From positions 1 through 64,000 of the forward strand of contig CAJUAN010000001.1 of assembly GCA_910584715.1 (NCBI GenBank): 64,000 nucleotides of DNA, written 5' to 3'. The notes beneath the pieces are model-generated. The model saw nothing but the letters and a program-made list of their open reading frames with translations. It did not search any database and was not told the origin of the DNA. Of the stretch, positions 1-8,231 are shown piece by piece (position 1 is the first letter of the stretch; each line of letters starts with the position of its first letter). The DNA comes from an uncultured Oscillospiraceae bacterium (GTDB lineage: Bacteria > Bacillota > Clostridia > Oscillospirales > Ruminococcaceae). Made by a program: the position numbers and the translations under genes.

Positions 1-2372
1 ATTCTCAAACTGTCATCGGTGTCCTTGATTTTCAGCACCATATCGTTTCCGCTTCGAGTTACAATAATATCCTCCGCAGAAATACCCTCGCCAAATACAA
101 CCTTATCATTTCCAGAACGGGAATTCTGTTCATTGATTACGTCGTTTCCGTCACCCAAATTGAAGATGTAGGTATCATCTCCATACCCGCCGTAAAGGTT
201 ATCGTTACCCTTGCCGCCGATGAGTATATCGTTTCCGCTGTAACCGTAAATCTCGTCATCATTATTTGAACCCAAAAGGAAATCACCGCTATTTGTTCCT
301 TTAAGAGGATTTTCTCCGTCAGCAACATAACCATTGGGCATAACTTTTACAATCTCTGCTGCGTATTCCGCTGAAATTGTTGCATAATTCATAACAAACG
401 AGTTAAACCCTGCTATGCCGCCATTATCAAGATACTGAACATACCTCGCTACTTCCGTAAGTATATTTTTAGCGTTTTCATCGCCGCTTTCAAGCTGATA
501 CTCCAATATGTAGTTTACAAGGTCAGCGTTAAGCGTTTTAGTACCGTCCTCATTTTCGGTATGTCTAAGCAGCGCGGCATAGTCCTTAATAAATGTCTGC
601 GCGTTAAGCTCGTTATAGTACATATTAAGCAGATCCTGATACGCCGATTTAAGCATAGGTGCAGCGTCGGAGTGAGGATTTGCACCAGTTGTACCAACAT
701 ATTTTTCACCAAGCATTGCCTCGATAACGGCAAGCTGCCTCGCGTCGATATATCTGCCGCGGCTGCCTGCCTCAACATCATTTGCTCCGCTGATAAAGAA
801 AAGTATCTGCTCCGCGATTGCCATACGCTTGTCCGCGTCTTCTTCGGAAGCGAAGCTCTCCACCAATGCTTTAAGCTCGCCGGTTTCGTCAAGAGCCATT
901 GCATTGTGCAGGGAATAAACGTTGCCTATGCTTCTTACATCGGGGAGCGCGGCTATTTCGTCAGAAATCTCAATATCAAGCCTGTCCACCGTGTCGAACA
1001 GGTCGGAGGACACCCAAAGCTCGCCTATGCCGCTTGTTGTGCCGTCCTCGCGGGTAAAGGTAGCCGTGTTTCCTATTGTCGCCTCAGTACCCGTTTCGGC
1101 GTTCACATTTTCATAGCCGAGGTTAATAGAAGTAATCCCCAGTTCGGCAAGAGTTTTCATTTCGCCCTCGCCTGTTGTGCCGCTGCCGTCGGCGTCTACC
1201 CAAACGCGGAGACTGTCAAAAATCTCGTCGTCAGCGTCGATAACGCCGTTGCCGTTGCTGTCGTATTGTGCGAGAGCCTCAAAGCCGTTTTTCGCTTTTG
1301 TACCGTCGGCAAGCAGGGTCTGGTCGCCGAAAAGCTCGCCGCCGTTGTCGATAGAGCCGTTTCCGTTGAGGTCAAGGCAGAGGAAGCCGTCTTTTTTCGT
1401 CCAGTTGATTTTTTCGGCAAAGCCGTTTTTATCAAGGTCAAAATTTGCGCCAAGCTCTTTTTTCTCGATGTTATAGCCGTCGCTGTTGAGGTCGAGGATT
1501 AGCGGGTCGTAACGTGTTGCGCGGGCAGTGGTAACGTTTGCTTTTGCATATGTTACTGTTTTTGTTACAGTTGCTCCAGCTACAATGCTCTTGTTTTCAC
1601 ATACTTTTTTAAGACGTTCATATTCCTCGTCACTAATGCCGTCCTTACAATATCGTTCTATAAATTGCCTTGCAATGCTTTCTTTTTTATAATCAGGCAG
1701 ATTACAATTAATTAAAGAATTTATTATAGATTGTTTTATTTGTTGTTCTCTTTTATAACCTTCCTCATATGATAAAACATCTCCATTAAAATCTTTATAT
1801 GGATCTATATAGTATGGGTTCGTTGTTTTTTTATCACTCTCATCTAATATAAATTCTTTTTTTTCGTTAATAAGATATGGTTTTATAATTCTAAATCCAT
1901 ATCTACCATACTCCCCTTTATATTCATAAAAATCATAATCCGTATATGCAGAACCTATCGTAGTGACTTTTGCATCTGTTGATGTACCAGAATCTGTAAT
2001 TACAATACCTTCAAACGTGAATTCACCATCTTCATTTAAAACATATTCTATTGCATTAACGAAATGTGTGTCTTCATCTGAATTTACAACAATTTCAACA
2101 GGAATGCCTGCATCCAAATAACGACGTATTTCAGCTAAATATTCAGATTTATCTAAATACATTTCAGATGCTACCAAACTATAATCAATATTCGTCGTAC
2201 TCCCAGTCCAGTAATCCTCCCAGTTAAATTGGTCTGTTTCATAATATATATTTAACAATGTCGCAAAAGCATGTGCAAAGCAAGGACCACTACCTTTTTG
2301 CGTTGTCACACGTTCAATATCAAACCCATCCATTGTTATACCATATTTTTCTACATATTCTTCTGTTGTCAT
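1..2372 (-). CDS. RTX-type calcium-binding protein with N-terminal papain/C39-like peptidase domain (3' end outside window)
   Basis: The reading frame is open from ATG 2372 to the left edge, about 790 codons, with AAGGAGG upstream of the start. Residues 1-170 look like a papain-fold cysteine peptidase: Cys31 in GPCFAHA, His103 in THFVNAIEY and Asp127 in ITDSGT could form the triad. From about residue 275 it matches the region that precedes RTX repeats in FrpC-like proteins (DPLILDLNSDGY, NGSIDNGGELFGD, SNGNGVIDADDE). The last 100 residues carry glycine/aspartate nonapeptides such as GGKGNDNLYGGYGDD, which bind calcium in this family. I see no signal peptide or membrane segment at the N-terminus, so export is unexplained. 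It lies 34 bp downstream of the lipoprotein gene, probably in one operon. The N-terminal third is much more AT-rich than the rest, suggesting a domain fusion. The peptidase call is inference from motifs. Confidence 0.8.
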   Translation of the reverse strand, partial: MTTEEYVEKYGITMDGFDIERVTTQKGSGPCFAHAFATLLNIYYETDQFNWEDYWTGSTTNIDYSLVASEMYLDKSEYLAEIRRYLDAGIPVEIVVNSDEDTHFVNAIEYVLNEDGEFTFEGIVITDSGTSTDAKVTTIGSAYTDYDFYEYKGEYGRYGFRIIKPYLINEKKEFILDESDKKTTNPYYIDPYKDFNGDVLSYEEGYKREQQIKQSIINSLINCNLPDYKKESIARQFIERYCKDGISDEEYERLKKVCENKSIVAGATVTKTVTYAKANVTTARATRYDPLILDLNSDGYNIEKKELGANFDLDKNGFAEKINWTKKDGFLCLDLNGNGSIDNGGELFGDQTLLADGTKAKNGFEALAQYDSNGNGVIDADDEIFDSLRVWVDADGSGTTGEGEMKTLAELGITSINLGYENVNAETGTEATIGNTATFTREDGTTSGIGELWVSSDLFDTVDRLDIEISDEIAALPDVRSIGNVYSLHNAMALDETGELKALVESFASEEDADKRMAIAEQILFFISGANDVEAGSRGRYIDARQLAVIEAMLGEKYVGTTGANPHSDAAPMLKSAYQDLLNMYYNELNAQTFIKDYAALLRHTENEDGTKTLNADLVNYILEYQLESGDENAKNILTEVARYVQYLDNGGIAGFNSFVMNYATISAEYAAEIVKVMPNGYVADGENPLKGTNSGDFLLGSNNDDEIYGYSGNDILIGGKGNDNLYGGYGDDTYIFNLGDGNDVINEQNSRSGNDKVVFGEGISAEDIIVTRSGNDMVLKIKDTDDSLR

Positions 2373-2406
2373 AAATAAAAATCCTCCTTAAAGATTAATT
2401 TGTATG

Positions 2407-3225
2407 TTATCTTTTTAAATATTCAAATATTTCCGATCGCCAGCCGTTATCCGTATTTATCAGTTTAATAGTATGTGATGTTGTCCATTCATTTCCGTCG
2501 TGATAATGGTCTACAATATATTCAAAAATTATTTCATTTTCGCTGCTTTCATTTAATTCATATCTTCCCGTTTGTACGTCTATTGGACCACCTTTTTCTC
2601 CGTATCCGAAATACAGTTCATCGCCGACTGTTTTAAAAAAGCTGTGAGACATTATTTCGTCTGCTGCGTCCCGAGTAAATACTGACTGCAAATACTGGTA
2701 AAAACTTTGATATGTTGAAATATATCTATATGGAAAAATATGCTCTATATATGCCCCTTCAGTAAAATAATTTTCATAAACATCTCCGTTCTCATCAAGA
2801 AAATGAGTTGGTATATCACCTGTATAGGGTATATTAAAATATTCTAAATTATCAATAAATATCCAAGCCTTTATGTAAGTATCATATTGCTCATCACTCA
2901 AAAAATCTAACTTATTTCTAATCCAATATTGATCGTGATTTTCAAGATATTTCTCCAAATTAAACTCATATTCTCTTGATACAGCAAAATCTGCTGGTAC
3001 TTCTTCTGTAACAATTATTGACGATGTTATTTCAGTTGTCATTTCGATTATTTTACTCATTTGTTCAGTAGCTTGTTTTACAGTAGATGTTGTGTCAATC
3101 TGTTGACTTTCTTGAACAACTTGCTCGGCAACGCTCTGCCTCGTATCAATATCAGCCTGACACCCAACTAAGCCGCAAGTCAAAGCGATTGCCACAAGCA
3201 AAGCTAAAAAACGTTTTTTTCTCAT
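2407..3225 (-). CDS. Secreted lipoprotein of unknown function
   Basis: 272 residues. A basic N-terminus, a hydrophobic stretch and the lipobox L-V-G-C with Cys22 indicate signal peptidase II processing and lipid anchoring on the outer face of the membrane. A Thr/Ser-rich linker (residues 23-75) is followed by a mixed soluble domain (about 80-272) with many Tyr and acidic residues that I do not recognise. AGGAGGG precedes the ATG. The gene is first in a leftward operon with the RTX/peptidase-like gene and has a near-consensus promoter with LytTR-type repeats upstream, so it is probably controlled by the divergent agr-like system. A role as chaperone, anchor or inhibitor for the downstream protein is conceivable but nothing in the sequence proves it. 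Confidence 0.75.
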   Translation of the reverse strand: MRKKRFLALLVAIALTCGLVGCQADIDTRQSVAEQVVQESQQIDTTSTVKQATEQMSKIIEMTTEITSSIIVTEEVPADFAVSREYEFNLEKYLENHDQYWIRNKLDFLSDEQYDTYIKAWIFIDNLEYFNIPYTGDIPTHFLDENGDVYENYFTEGAYIEHIFPYRYISTYQSFYQYLQSVFTRDAADEIMSHSFFKTVGDELYFGYGEKGGPIDVQTGRYELNESSENEIIFEYIVDHYHDGNEWTTSHTIKLINTDNGWRSEIFEYLKR

Positions 3226-3358
3226 TAAATACCCTCCATATCATATCTCAACAGCTATATTAATTTTATGTTTTGCAAACTATAAACTATAAATATTAAA
3301 TCAAAACACATTTTATACACAAATATTTTACATAGTTTGTTCTTAAACTTTTGAAAAA

Positions 3359-3431
3359 ATTATAACTTATTTGTCTAAAAAGGTCAATACATATACTGCT
3401 GAGCGGTCAAAAAAAGCCCCTGAGCGGTCAA
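3359..3431 (-). promoter_or_regulatory. LytTR-type twin operator and promoter of the lipoprotein/RTX operon
   Basis: Read on the minus strand, two copies of TTGACCGCTCAG (cores at 3431-3422 and 3410-3401) lie exactly 21 bp apart. Eleven bases after the second copy comes -35 TTGACC (3387-3382), a 17-bp spacer and -10 TATAAT (3364-3359). Paired direct repeats two helical turns apart next to the -35 box are the usual binding site of AgrA/ComE-like LytTR regulators. The same block recurs before agrB at 5656-5722. The binding protein is inferred to be the regulator encoded at 3605. Confidence 0.75.
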
Positions 3432-3519
3432 AAAGTATACATTTTACACTTTGATTTTCAATTTTTGTGCTTATTTTTATTAATATTTTATGCAATATGT
3501 ATAATTTTGCAAAAAGTTA

Positions 3520-3548
3520 TTGAAAAATGTAAAAAAATGTGCTAAAAT
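3520..3548 (+). promoter_or_regulatory. Promoter of the element 1 agr-like regulator/kinase genes
   Basis: TTGAAA (3520-3525), a 17-bp spacer and TAAAAT (3543-3548) with an upstream TG at the extended -10 position. It reads toward the response regulator gene at 3605. The LytTR repeats at 3401-3431 are about 90 bp upstream and face the other way, so this promoter may be constitutive. Confidence 0.6.
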
Positions 3549-3604
3549 AAAAATATTATAGAAAATATAGCATTTTTTGGCATTTGCCGAAAGGGGCGAA
3601 ATTT

Positions 3605-4345
3605 ATGATTAATGTCGCTGTTTGTGATGATGACCTTAATTTTTTAAAAACAACAATGACAGAAATTCTTAATGTTTCCGCCAAAAAAGCCAAAAAAACA
3701 ATCAAGATAACGTTTTTCACCGACGGAAGAAAGCTTTTGCATGAGTTTAAAAACGGAAATCCCTTTGATATAGTGATTCTTGATATTGCTATGCCGCATA
3801 TTAACGGTAAAACGCTTGCTGAACAGCTTAGGCTGCTGAACAGGTCGTTTTTTCTTGTTTTTATGACCGCTTATGATGAGGAAGTTTTTAATACAATTCG
3901 TTATTCGATCAATGCGTTTATCCCCAAAAGCCATGATATCGCCTTGGTTCAGAACGAATTAATAAGAGTTTTTAACGAGTATGCGAAGTATAATCCCGAG
4001 TATGAGATTTTTGAAATTCTTAGGGACGGGATACCTGTTACATATAAAATTATGAAAGATGATATTTTGGCGTTTTGTTTTCTGAACAAAATATTATATA
4101 TGAAAACCTATAATGAACAATTTGTTCTGCGTGAGAGGATTTTCAATAATATTTCCGACCGTTTTAAAAAGGACGGATTTATGGAATGTTATAGGAATTA
4201 CCTTATTAATATAAACAGGGTACGAGAAGTTAGTGATGATAACGTTATTCTTGACAACGGAGATGAATTGCCGTTAAGCAAGCGCAGCAAAAATTCTCTT
4301 TTGAAAAAGCTGAATTGTTCTATTATAGCCGAGGTTAATTGTTAA
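3605..4345 (+). CDS. LytTR-family response regulator (AgrA-like), element 1
   Basis: 246 residues. The receiver domain (1-120) has the acidic pair in VAVCDDD, the phospho-acceptor Asp in VILDIAMP and the later Lys in PKSHD. The C-terminal domain (about 135-240) has LytTR features (DDILAF, MECYRNYLININRV, LPLSKR), which bind DNA as 10-stranded beta folds. The ATG at 3605 has AAAGGGG before it. The stop overlaps the kinase start (TAATG). It should be phosphorylated by the kinase downstream and act on the 21-bp-spaced repeats at 3401-3431 and 5656-5685. The assignment of that target is inference from position and from the repeat type. Confidence 0.9.
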   Translation: MINVAVCDDDLNFLKTTMTEILNVSAKKAKKTIKITFFTDGRKLLHEFKNGNPFDIVILDIAMPHINGKTLAEQLRLLNRSFFLVFMTAYDEEVFNTIRYSINAFIPKSHDIALVQNELIRVFNEYAKYNPEYEIFEILRDGIPVTYKIMKDDILAFCFLNKILYMKTYNEQFVLRERIFNNISDRFKKDGFMECYRNYLININRVREVSDDNVILDNGDELPLSKRSKNSLLKKLNCSIIAEVNC

Positions 4346-5655
4346 TGGACAAGTGGAGTGTACTTGATTTATGTCTTTGTTTGATTGAACATTTTACTAT
4401 TTACATATTTTTTGATAAGTTATTTACAAAAAAATATTCTAACAAATTCATATTTTTTATTTTATTAACTGCCAATTCTTTGGTAGTTTATTTTATTGCG
4501 TCGTTCAGTATAATAAAAACTATGTTTTGTGTAATAACTGTTTTTATTGGTTCGTCCATTCTATATGAAGAAAAAGTATATATAAAAAGTATGTTTTCTA
4601 TTACTTTAATTTATATTTTTCACATAGTAGATATTGTTACCGGAAGTATTATGTCTATTGCTATGAATAAAGAAATTATGAATGTATTTTACAGTAATTT
4701 CTCATGTAGGTTAATTGTTTGTTTAATTATAAAATTGATTAATATTATTGCTGTAATGTTTTTATATAAAGCATTTAAAAAATCAGGACTTAATTTAGAC
4801 AAGCACATTTGGTTTATGTTTAATGTAGTTATGCTTGTTTTTTTATTGATAACGACAACTTTTATGTTGGTTTATCCAAATCAAAACACGAATCGTGAAT
4901 TTGAAATAATGTGCATGATTATTTCTTTTTCATTTCTTTCAATGAGTATTATTGTAATATATTTCTTCACTTATATTTGCTCAAGTTTTCAGCAAAGCAA
5001 AAATCTTTATTTACTGCAAACAAGTTATAAAAATATAGAGGAAAGATTATCCGTTCAAGAGCAGAATGCTCAAAAACTTCAAAAAGTACGTCACGATATA
5101 AAAAATCATTTGTCAAATGTAAAAAATCTTATTGATAAAAATGATGTTGACAATGCGCAACAGCTTTTGAATGAAATAATAGGTCAGGTCGAAAATATCA
5201 GCATAGGAATTTCTCAAACATCGGGAAACAGCATAATAGATGCAATCGTAGCATATAAAGCAACGATATGCTACAATAAGGAAATACATATTGAATATTT
5301 TCTTGAAGAACTTCCGGAACTCTATATTGATTTGATCGATATTTCATCTGTTATTTCAAACCTATTGGACAATGCTGTTGAAGCAGCCGAAAAATCAGAA
5401 AATCCGCATATAATAATTAAAATTTTGATGTGCCGCAAGTACCTTACAATATTTGTTAAAAATTCTTATTGTGAAATCTATAAGCCGAGTGCAGATAATG
5501 GAAATTTGATTACAACAAAGTCCAATAAGTCATTGCATGGTTACGGTATACAGATCGTAAATGAAATTGCACTTAAATACGACGGAAATTGTCAAATGCA
5601 GCTTGATGGAAGTTATTTTATTACTAATGTACTTCTTAAAAATAGTAAAAAATAA
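4345..5655 (+). CDS. AgrC-like sensor histidine kinase (GHKL type), element 1
   Basis: About 436 residues. Six or so hydrophobic segments fill residues 5-215, followed by a dimerization region with the phospho-accepting His in KVRHDIKNHL and a GHKL ATPase domain with the N box VISNLLDNAVEAA and a GYGIQIV glycine box. This is the HPK10/AgrC architecture that senses cyclic peptide pheromones at the membrane. It starts at ATG 4345, sharing one base with the regulator's stop. AgrB and the AgrD peptide follow after 97 bp, so the probable ligand is the thiolactone peptide from 6321. The gene is very AT-rich compared with the mobilization genes. Confidence 0.9.
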   Translation: MDKWSVLDLCLCLIEHFTIYIFFDKLFTKKYSNKFIFFILLTANSLVVYFIASFSIIKTMFCVITVFIGSSILYEEKVYIKSMFSITLIYIFHIVDIVTGSIMSIAMNKEIMNVFYSNFSCRLIVCLIIKLINIIAVMFLYKAFKKSGLNLDKHIWFMFNVVMLVFLLITTTFMLVYPNQNTNREFEIMCMIISFSFLSMSIIVIYFFTYICSSFQQSKNLYLLQTSYKNIEERLSVQEQNAQKLQKVRHDIKNHLSNVKNLIDKNDVDNAQQLLNEIIGQVENISIGISQTSGNSIIDAIVAYKATICYNKEIHIEYFLEELPELYIDLIDISSVISNLLDNAVEAAEKSENPHIIIKILMCRKYLTIFVKNSYCEIYKPSADNGNLITTKSNKSLHGYGIQIVNEIALKYDGNCQMQLDGSYFITNVLLKNSKK

Positions 5656-5722
5656 CGCTCAGCGGCTTTTTTTGACCGCTCAGCGTTATTTTATTGACTT
5701 TTTTCATATTTTAATCTATAAT
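5656..5722 (+). promoter_or_regulatory. LytTR-type twin operator and promoter of agrB-agrD, element 1
   Basis: CGCTCAGCG occurs at 5656-5664 and 5677-5685, 21 bp apart, followed by -35 TTGACT (5694-5699), a 17-bp spacer and -10 TATAAT (5717-5722). The block GGCTTTTTTTGACCGCTCAG is nearly shared with the operator at 3401-3431, and spacing to the -35 box differs by one base. This implies positive autoregulation of the signal genes. The repeat pair also forms an imperfect hairpin, so a second role as terminator of the kinase transcript is possible. Confidence 0.75.
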
Positions 5723-5752
5723 TTACTTATTACTTTAAGGTAGGAATATAAA

Positions 5753-6361
5753 ATGTTTAAACAATGGGCAAAAGATATATCACTAATGTTAATTGCCAAT
5801 AATATAATCACTTTTGAAAATCGTGAAGCATATTCATACGGAATTGAATTGTTTCTGTTTAAAACATCATTGTATATTATTGTTGGCGCAATAGCGTTGA
5901 TTACACACACATTGATTCCAAGTGCAATTTTTGTCGTTTCGTATATGCTTTTACGTCAGTACAGCGGAGGATACCACTGTAAAACTGCTGAAACGTGTAT
6001 GATTGTTTCCATTCTTATGTATTTAATTTTTTTATTGCTATATAAGTTAGATTACGGCGATACCAAAATATTTTTTCTTATTTCTTCTTTAGTTTCATTT
6101 TTACCAATAGCAATATTTTCACCAGTAGAAAATATCAATAACCCACTTACAATAAAAGAAAAAAAGAAATATCATATTATTGCTGTAATAATTGTTGTAA
6201 GTTTAATAGCAATAATGTTGCTCAGTTATTATTTTACCGTAAATAATGTGTTTTATGCCGTTTCGTATGCCCTTACAGCGGATTCTGTTTTAATAATTTT
6301 GGGATTAAGGAGGAATAAAAATGAAGAAACTTGCAATGAAAGCAATAGCAGTGATGGCTGA
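5753..6361 (+). CDS. AgrB-like pheromone-processing endopeptidase, element 1
   Basis: 202 residues with several membrane segments. The AgrB signature is intact: LRQYSGGYHCKTAETC places the catalytic His at 75 and Cys at 82, the residues that cleave the AgrD C-terminus and form the thiolactone in staphylococci. The start at 5753 follows AAGGTAGG. Its last 41 bp overlap the agrD start in another frame, so the two are translationally linked. The preceding promoter carries LytTR-type repeats. Confidence 0.92.
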   Translation: MFKQWAKDISLMLIANNIITFENREAYSYGIELFLFKTSLYIIVGAIALITHTLIPSAIFVVSYMLLRQYSGGYHCKTAETCMIVSILMYLIFLLLYKLDYGDTKIFFLISSLVSFLPIAIFSPVENINNPLTIKEKKKYHIIAVIIVVSLIAIMLLSYYFTVNNVFYAVSYALTADSVLIILGLRRNKNEETCNESNSSDG

Positions 6362-6452
6362 AAAAAGTATCACAACAGCAAATAAGACAGCTTGTATTGG
6401 TTGGAGTTATCAGCCTAAGGCACCAAAAAACATCAAGAACTTTAAAAAGTGA
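6321..6452 (+). CDS. AgrD-like cyclic lactone autoinducer precursor, element 1
   Basis: 43 residues. A Lys/Ala-rich amphipathic leader (1-23) is followed by the core CIGWSYQPKAP with Cys25, the residue expected to form a thiolactone, and a basic tail NIKNFKK. The Y-Q-P-K-x-P block matches the clostridial AgrD recognition tail and is shared with both peptides of element 2 (FNQPKxP). AAGGAGG lies just upstream, within agrB. The product should be cut and cyclised by the AgrB at 5753. The exact mature peptide cannot be told from sequence. Confidence 0.85.
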   Translation: MKKLAMKAIAVMAEKSITTANKTACIGWSYQPKAPKNIKNFKK

Positions 6453-6514
6453 TTGATAAAAAATGTACATAAGATTTTTCTTACGCGCTCTTTAAATTAA
6501 TAAGGAATTACAGT

Positions 6515-6547
6515 AAAAACCGTGAAGTTAAAAGACTTCACGGTTTT
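6515..6547. terminator. Bidirectional intrinsic terminator
   Basis: A 14-bp perfect stem (AAAAACCGTGAAGT and its complement) with a 5-base loop and A/T tracts on both sides. It separates agrD (rightward) from the XRE regulator (leftward). Confidence 0.85.
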
Positions 6548-6557
6548 TATTTTTTCA

Positions 6558-7292
6558 TTACACTCCCGTAAAAATCAAATCATAGCCAACTCTGAAATTG
6601 TGAACAATTCTCATAAGGTCGGAATTATTAAACGCCAAAATCTTCTCATTATCAGACGAACTGTCAAACAGGTCGGTAACTTTCTTCTGCGCCATACCGC
6701 AGGCGATCAAATCCTCTTGGTAAATTCCATTGCGTTTAAGATTTTCCGCAATAATTCTTGAAATCATAACTTGCAGGTACTTGTAATCCTCATTTGCGGG
6801 TATCCTCGAAAGAATGTCAATAACAAGCTCCTTGTCAGAAAGACAGGCGGAGGAATCCGTCTCGGATTTTTTGCATACATTGTTGACCTCCTCGTCAATA
6901 TTCCGATTAAGCAAATACACCTTTTTGCAACGCAGATAGTTTGCAACTCTATCCAGCTCGCTCTCGGTAAGCTCACGACCGCTCAAAACGCTTGCAATGT
7001 AGTCGGGGTGGATACGCGCAATATTGTAAATCTGTCGAATACTGTTCTTATCGTCCTTGATTGCCATTTCATTTTGCTGAACTTCCGTAAACACCTTTTC
7101 CTCGTCTTTGAGGAAGAAATAGTCAACAGGTACTCCGAAGTAGTTTGCAATCTTCTCCAATGTCTCGGCGGTAATGGACGCGCCGCCCTCCCAGCGTTTT
7201 AAGTTTCCCGGACTGATGTCCAGCTTTTTCAGTACGGGAGTAGGCTTCTCACCGTACTCCCGACAAATCTCCATAAATCTGTTGTAAAACAT
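6558..7292 (-). CDS. XRE-family helix-turn-helix regulator of element 1
   Basis: 244 residues. Residues 1-60 form a Cro/CI-type helix-turn-helix (KPTPVLKKLDISPGNLKRWEGG, AETLEKIANYFGV, read here in parts), followed by PVDYFF, typical of XRE proteins from mobile elements. A second similar repeat around 75-120 (QIYNIARIHPDYIASVLSG, DRVANYLRC) may be another DNA-binding or dimerization unit. The C-terminal 80 residues are helical and unassigned. It is transcribed away from the mob genes behind a 530-bp region with its own promoter, so a role in controlling transfer or excision is plausible but unproven. Confidence 0.75.
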   Translation of the reverse strand: MFYNRFMEICREYGEKPTPVLKKLDISPGNLKRWEGGASITAETLEKIANYFGVPVDYFFLKDEEKVFTEVQQNEMAIKDDKNSIRQIYNIARIHPDYIASVLSGRELTESELDRVANYLRCKKVYLLNRNIDEEVNNVCKKSETDSSACLSDKELVIDILSRIPANEDYKYLQVMISRIIAENLKRNGIYQEDLIACGMAQKKVTDLFDSSSDNEKILAFNNSDLMRIVHNFRVGYDLIFTGV

Positions 7293-7415
7293 AATGGTTC
7301 TACCTTTCTTTTTTGTAAATATTACACGAAATTTATTTTTCTTTTGATAAAAAAGAGGATATTCACTGTAATGAATTGTATATATAATAGCAAGATGTAA
7401 TTATTCATTGAGATA

Positions 7416-7444
7416 AGTATACCATATTGACACTCTGAAATCAA
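7416..7444 (-). promoter_or_regulatory. Promoter of the XRE regulator gene
   Basis: On the minus strand TTGATT (7444-7439), a 17-bp spacer, then TATACT (7421-7416). It gives a leader of about 115 nt. On the opposite strand a TTGACA at 7427-7432 overlaps it, so a divergent promoter toward the mob genes is possible. Confidence 0.5.
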
Positions 7445-7707
7445 TGACATAATTGTAAACAAATAAATGTTCTTAATGAAGTTTAAATAATGCAGACAAA
7501 ATCAATAGGCAATGTTCGCGGCTTTGCTTTTTGTTTTGGTTGGTGCTGATAATATCGGAAATCGTTATGACAGATTTTTAAGGAGGGAAGATTTTCGCGT
7601 ATAAAAATATTACTCTAAAAATTTTTGTACCCACCGATTTGAATTTGGGAAAATTCAAAAAAGTTTAGGTGTAACGTCTAAAATGAAAAATAGTGTGGAT
7701 TTTGGTG

Positions 7708-7766
7708 TACGTATACTTTTGTTTTTGGTATGCGTAGCAAGCCATAGAAAGTGGTGCATACTTTCT
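7708..7766 (+). other. Candidate oriT region of element 1
   Basis: The 530 bp between the regulator and mobC contain no convincing gene, only a 30-codon frame at 7512-7604 without a clear ribosome site. They hold two neighbouring inverted repeats: 7708-7716 with 7728-7736 (9 bp, one G-T pair) and 7746-7752 with 7760-7766 (AGAAAGT/ACTTTCT), followed by ACCCCCTCAAAAT. Inverted repeats directly upstream of mobC and a relaxase gene are where oriT normally lies. The nick site is not identifiable by eye. Confidence 0.4.
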
Positions 7767-7892
7767 CACTTTCTCCCATTTCAAGGAGATACCCCCTCAA
7801 AATGATTTTAGGGAACCCGCAGCATGAAATGCTTATCTCTAAAAAATCAGGCAGAGCCTAAAACCACAAAATATGAAACGGAGGAATTTTTA

Positions 7893-8231
7893 TTGAGAAA
7901 ATACAAGCTTGTAAAAGAGAAGAAAGTGACTTATCCGCTTGACGAATGGCACGAAGTCGAACGCCAAGCCGCAGCAATGTCGATGAAAACAGGAACGTAC
8001 ATCAGGCAGATTTCCGTCAAGGGACAAATTGTAAACTGCAATTTCAAGGACGTGACCGCCGTGATGAACGCGCTGCGTATAATCGGGAAAAATATAAATC
8101 AGCTTGCGAAAAAGGCGAATGAGATCAATTCGATTTATGCAGAGGACTACGAAAATTTTAAAAAGGAGTACGAAAAAATTTGCCGTATATTAAATCGATC
8201 AGCATTCACCAACCGGTCAACCGTAGCATAG
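7893..8231 (+). CDS. MobC-like relaxosome accessory protein, element 1
   Basis: 112 residues from a TTG start at 7893, chosen because GGAGGA ends seven bases upstream; an in-frame ATG at 7824 has no ribosome site. A ribbon-helix-helix-like N-terminal part (KVTYPLDEWHEVERQAAAMSM) and the motif ALRIIGKNINQLAKKANE are typical of MobC proteins, which bind oriT and help the relaxase open the strands. Its 3' end overlaps the relaxase start by 52 bp in another frame, a usual arrangement. Confidence 0.8.
   Translation: MRKYKLVKEKKVTYPLDEWHEVERQAAAMSMKTGTYIRQISVKGQIVNCNFKDVTAVMNALRIIGKNINQLAKKANEINSIYAEDYENFKKEYEKICRILNRSAFTNRSTVA

Noticed and set aside
561..1502. 313-codon frame on the plus strand
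   Set aside because: Antisense shadow of the RTX-type gene, whose minus-strand frame has clear domain motifs; no ribosome site.
5656..5685. Reading the repeat pair only as a terminator of the kinase gene
   Set aside because: The 21-bp pitch, the near copy at 3401-3431 and the consensus promoter just after it make an operator the better explanation, though a dual role is possible.
7512..7604. 30-codon ORF in the candidate oriT region
   Set aside because: Protein-like composition but no ribosome site and no known match; left inside the oriT description.
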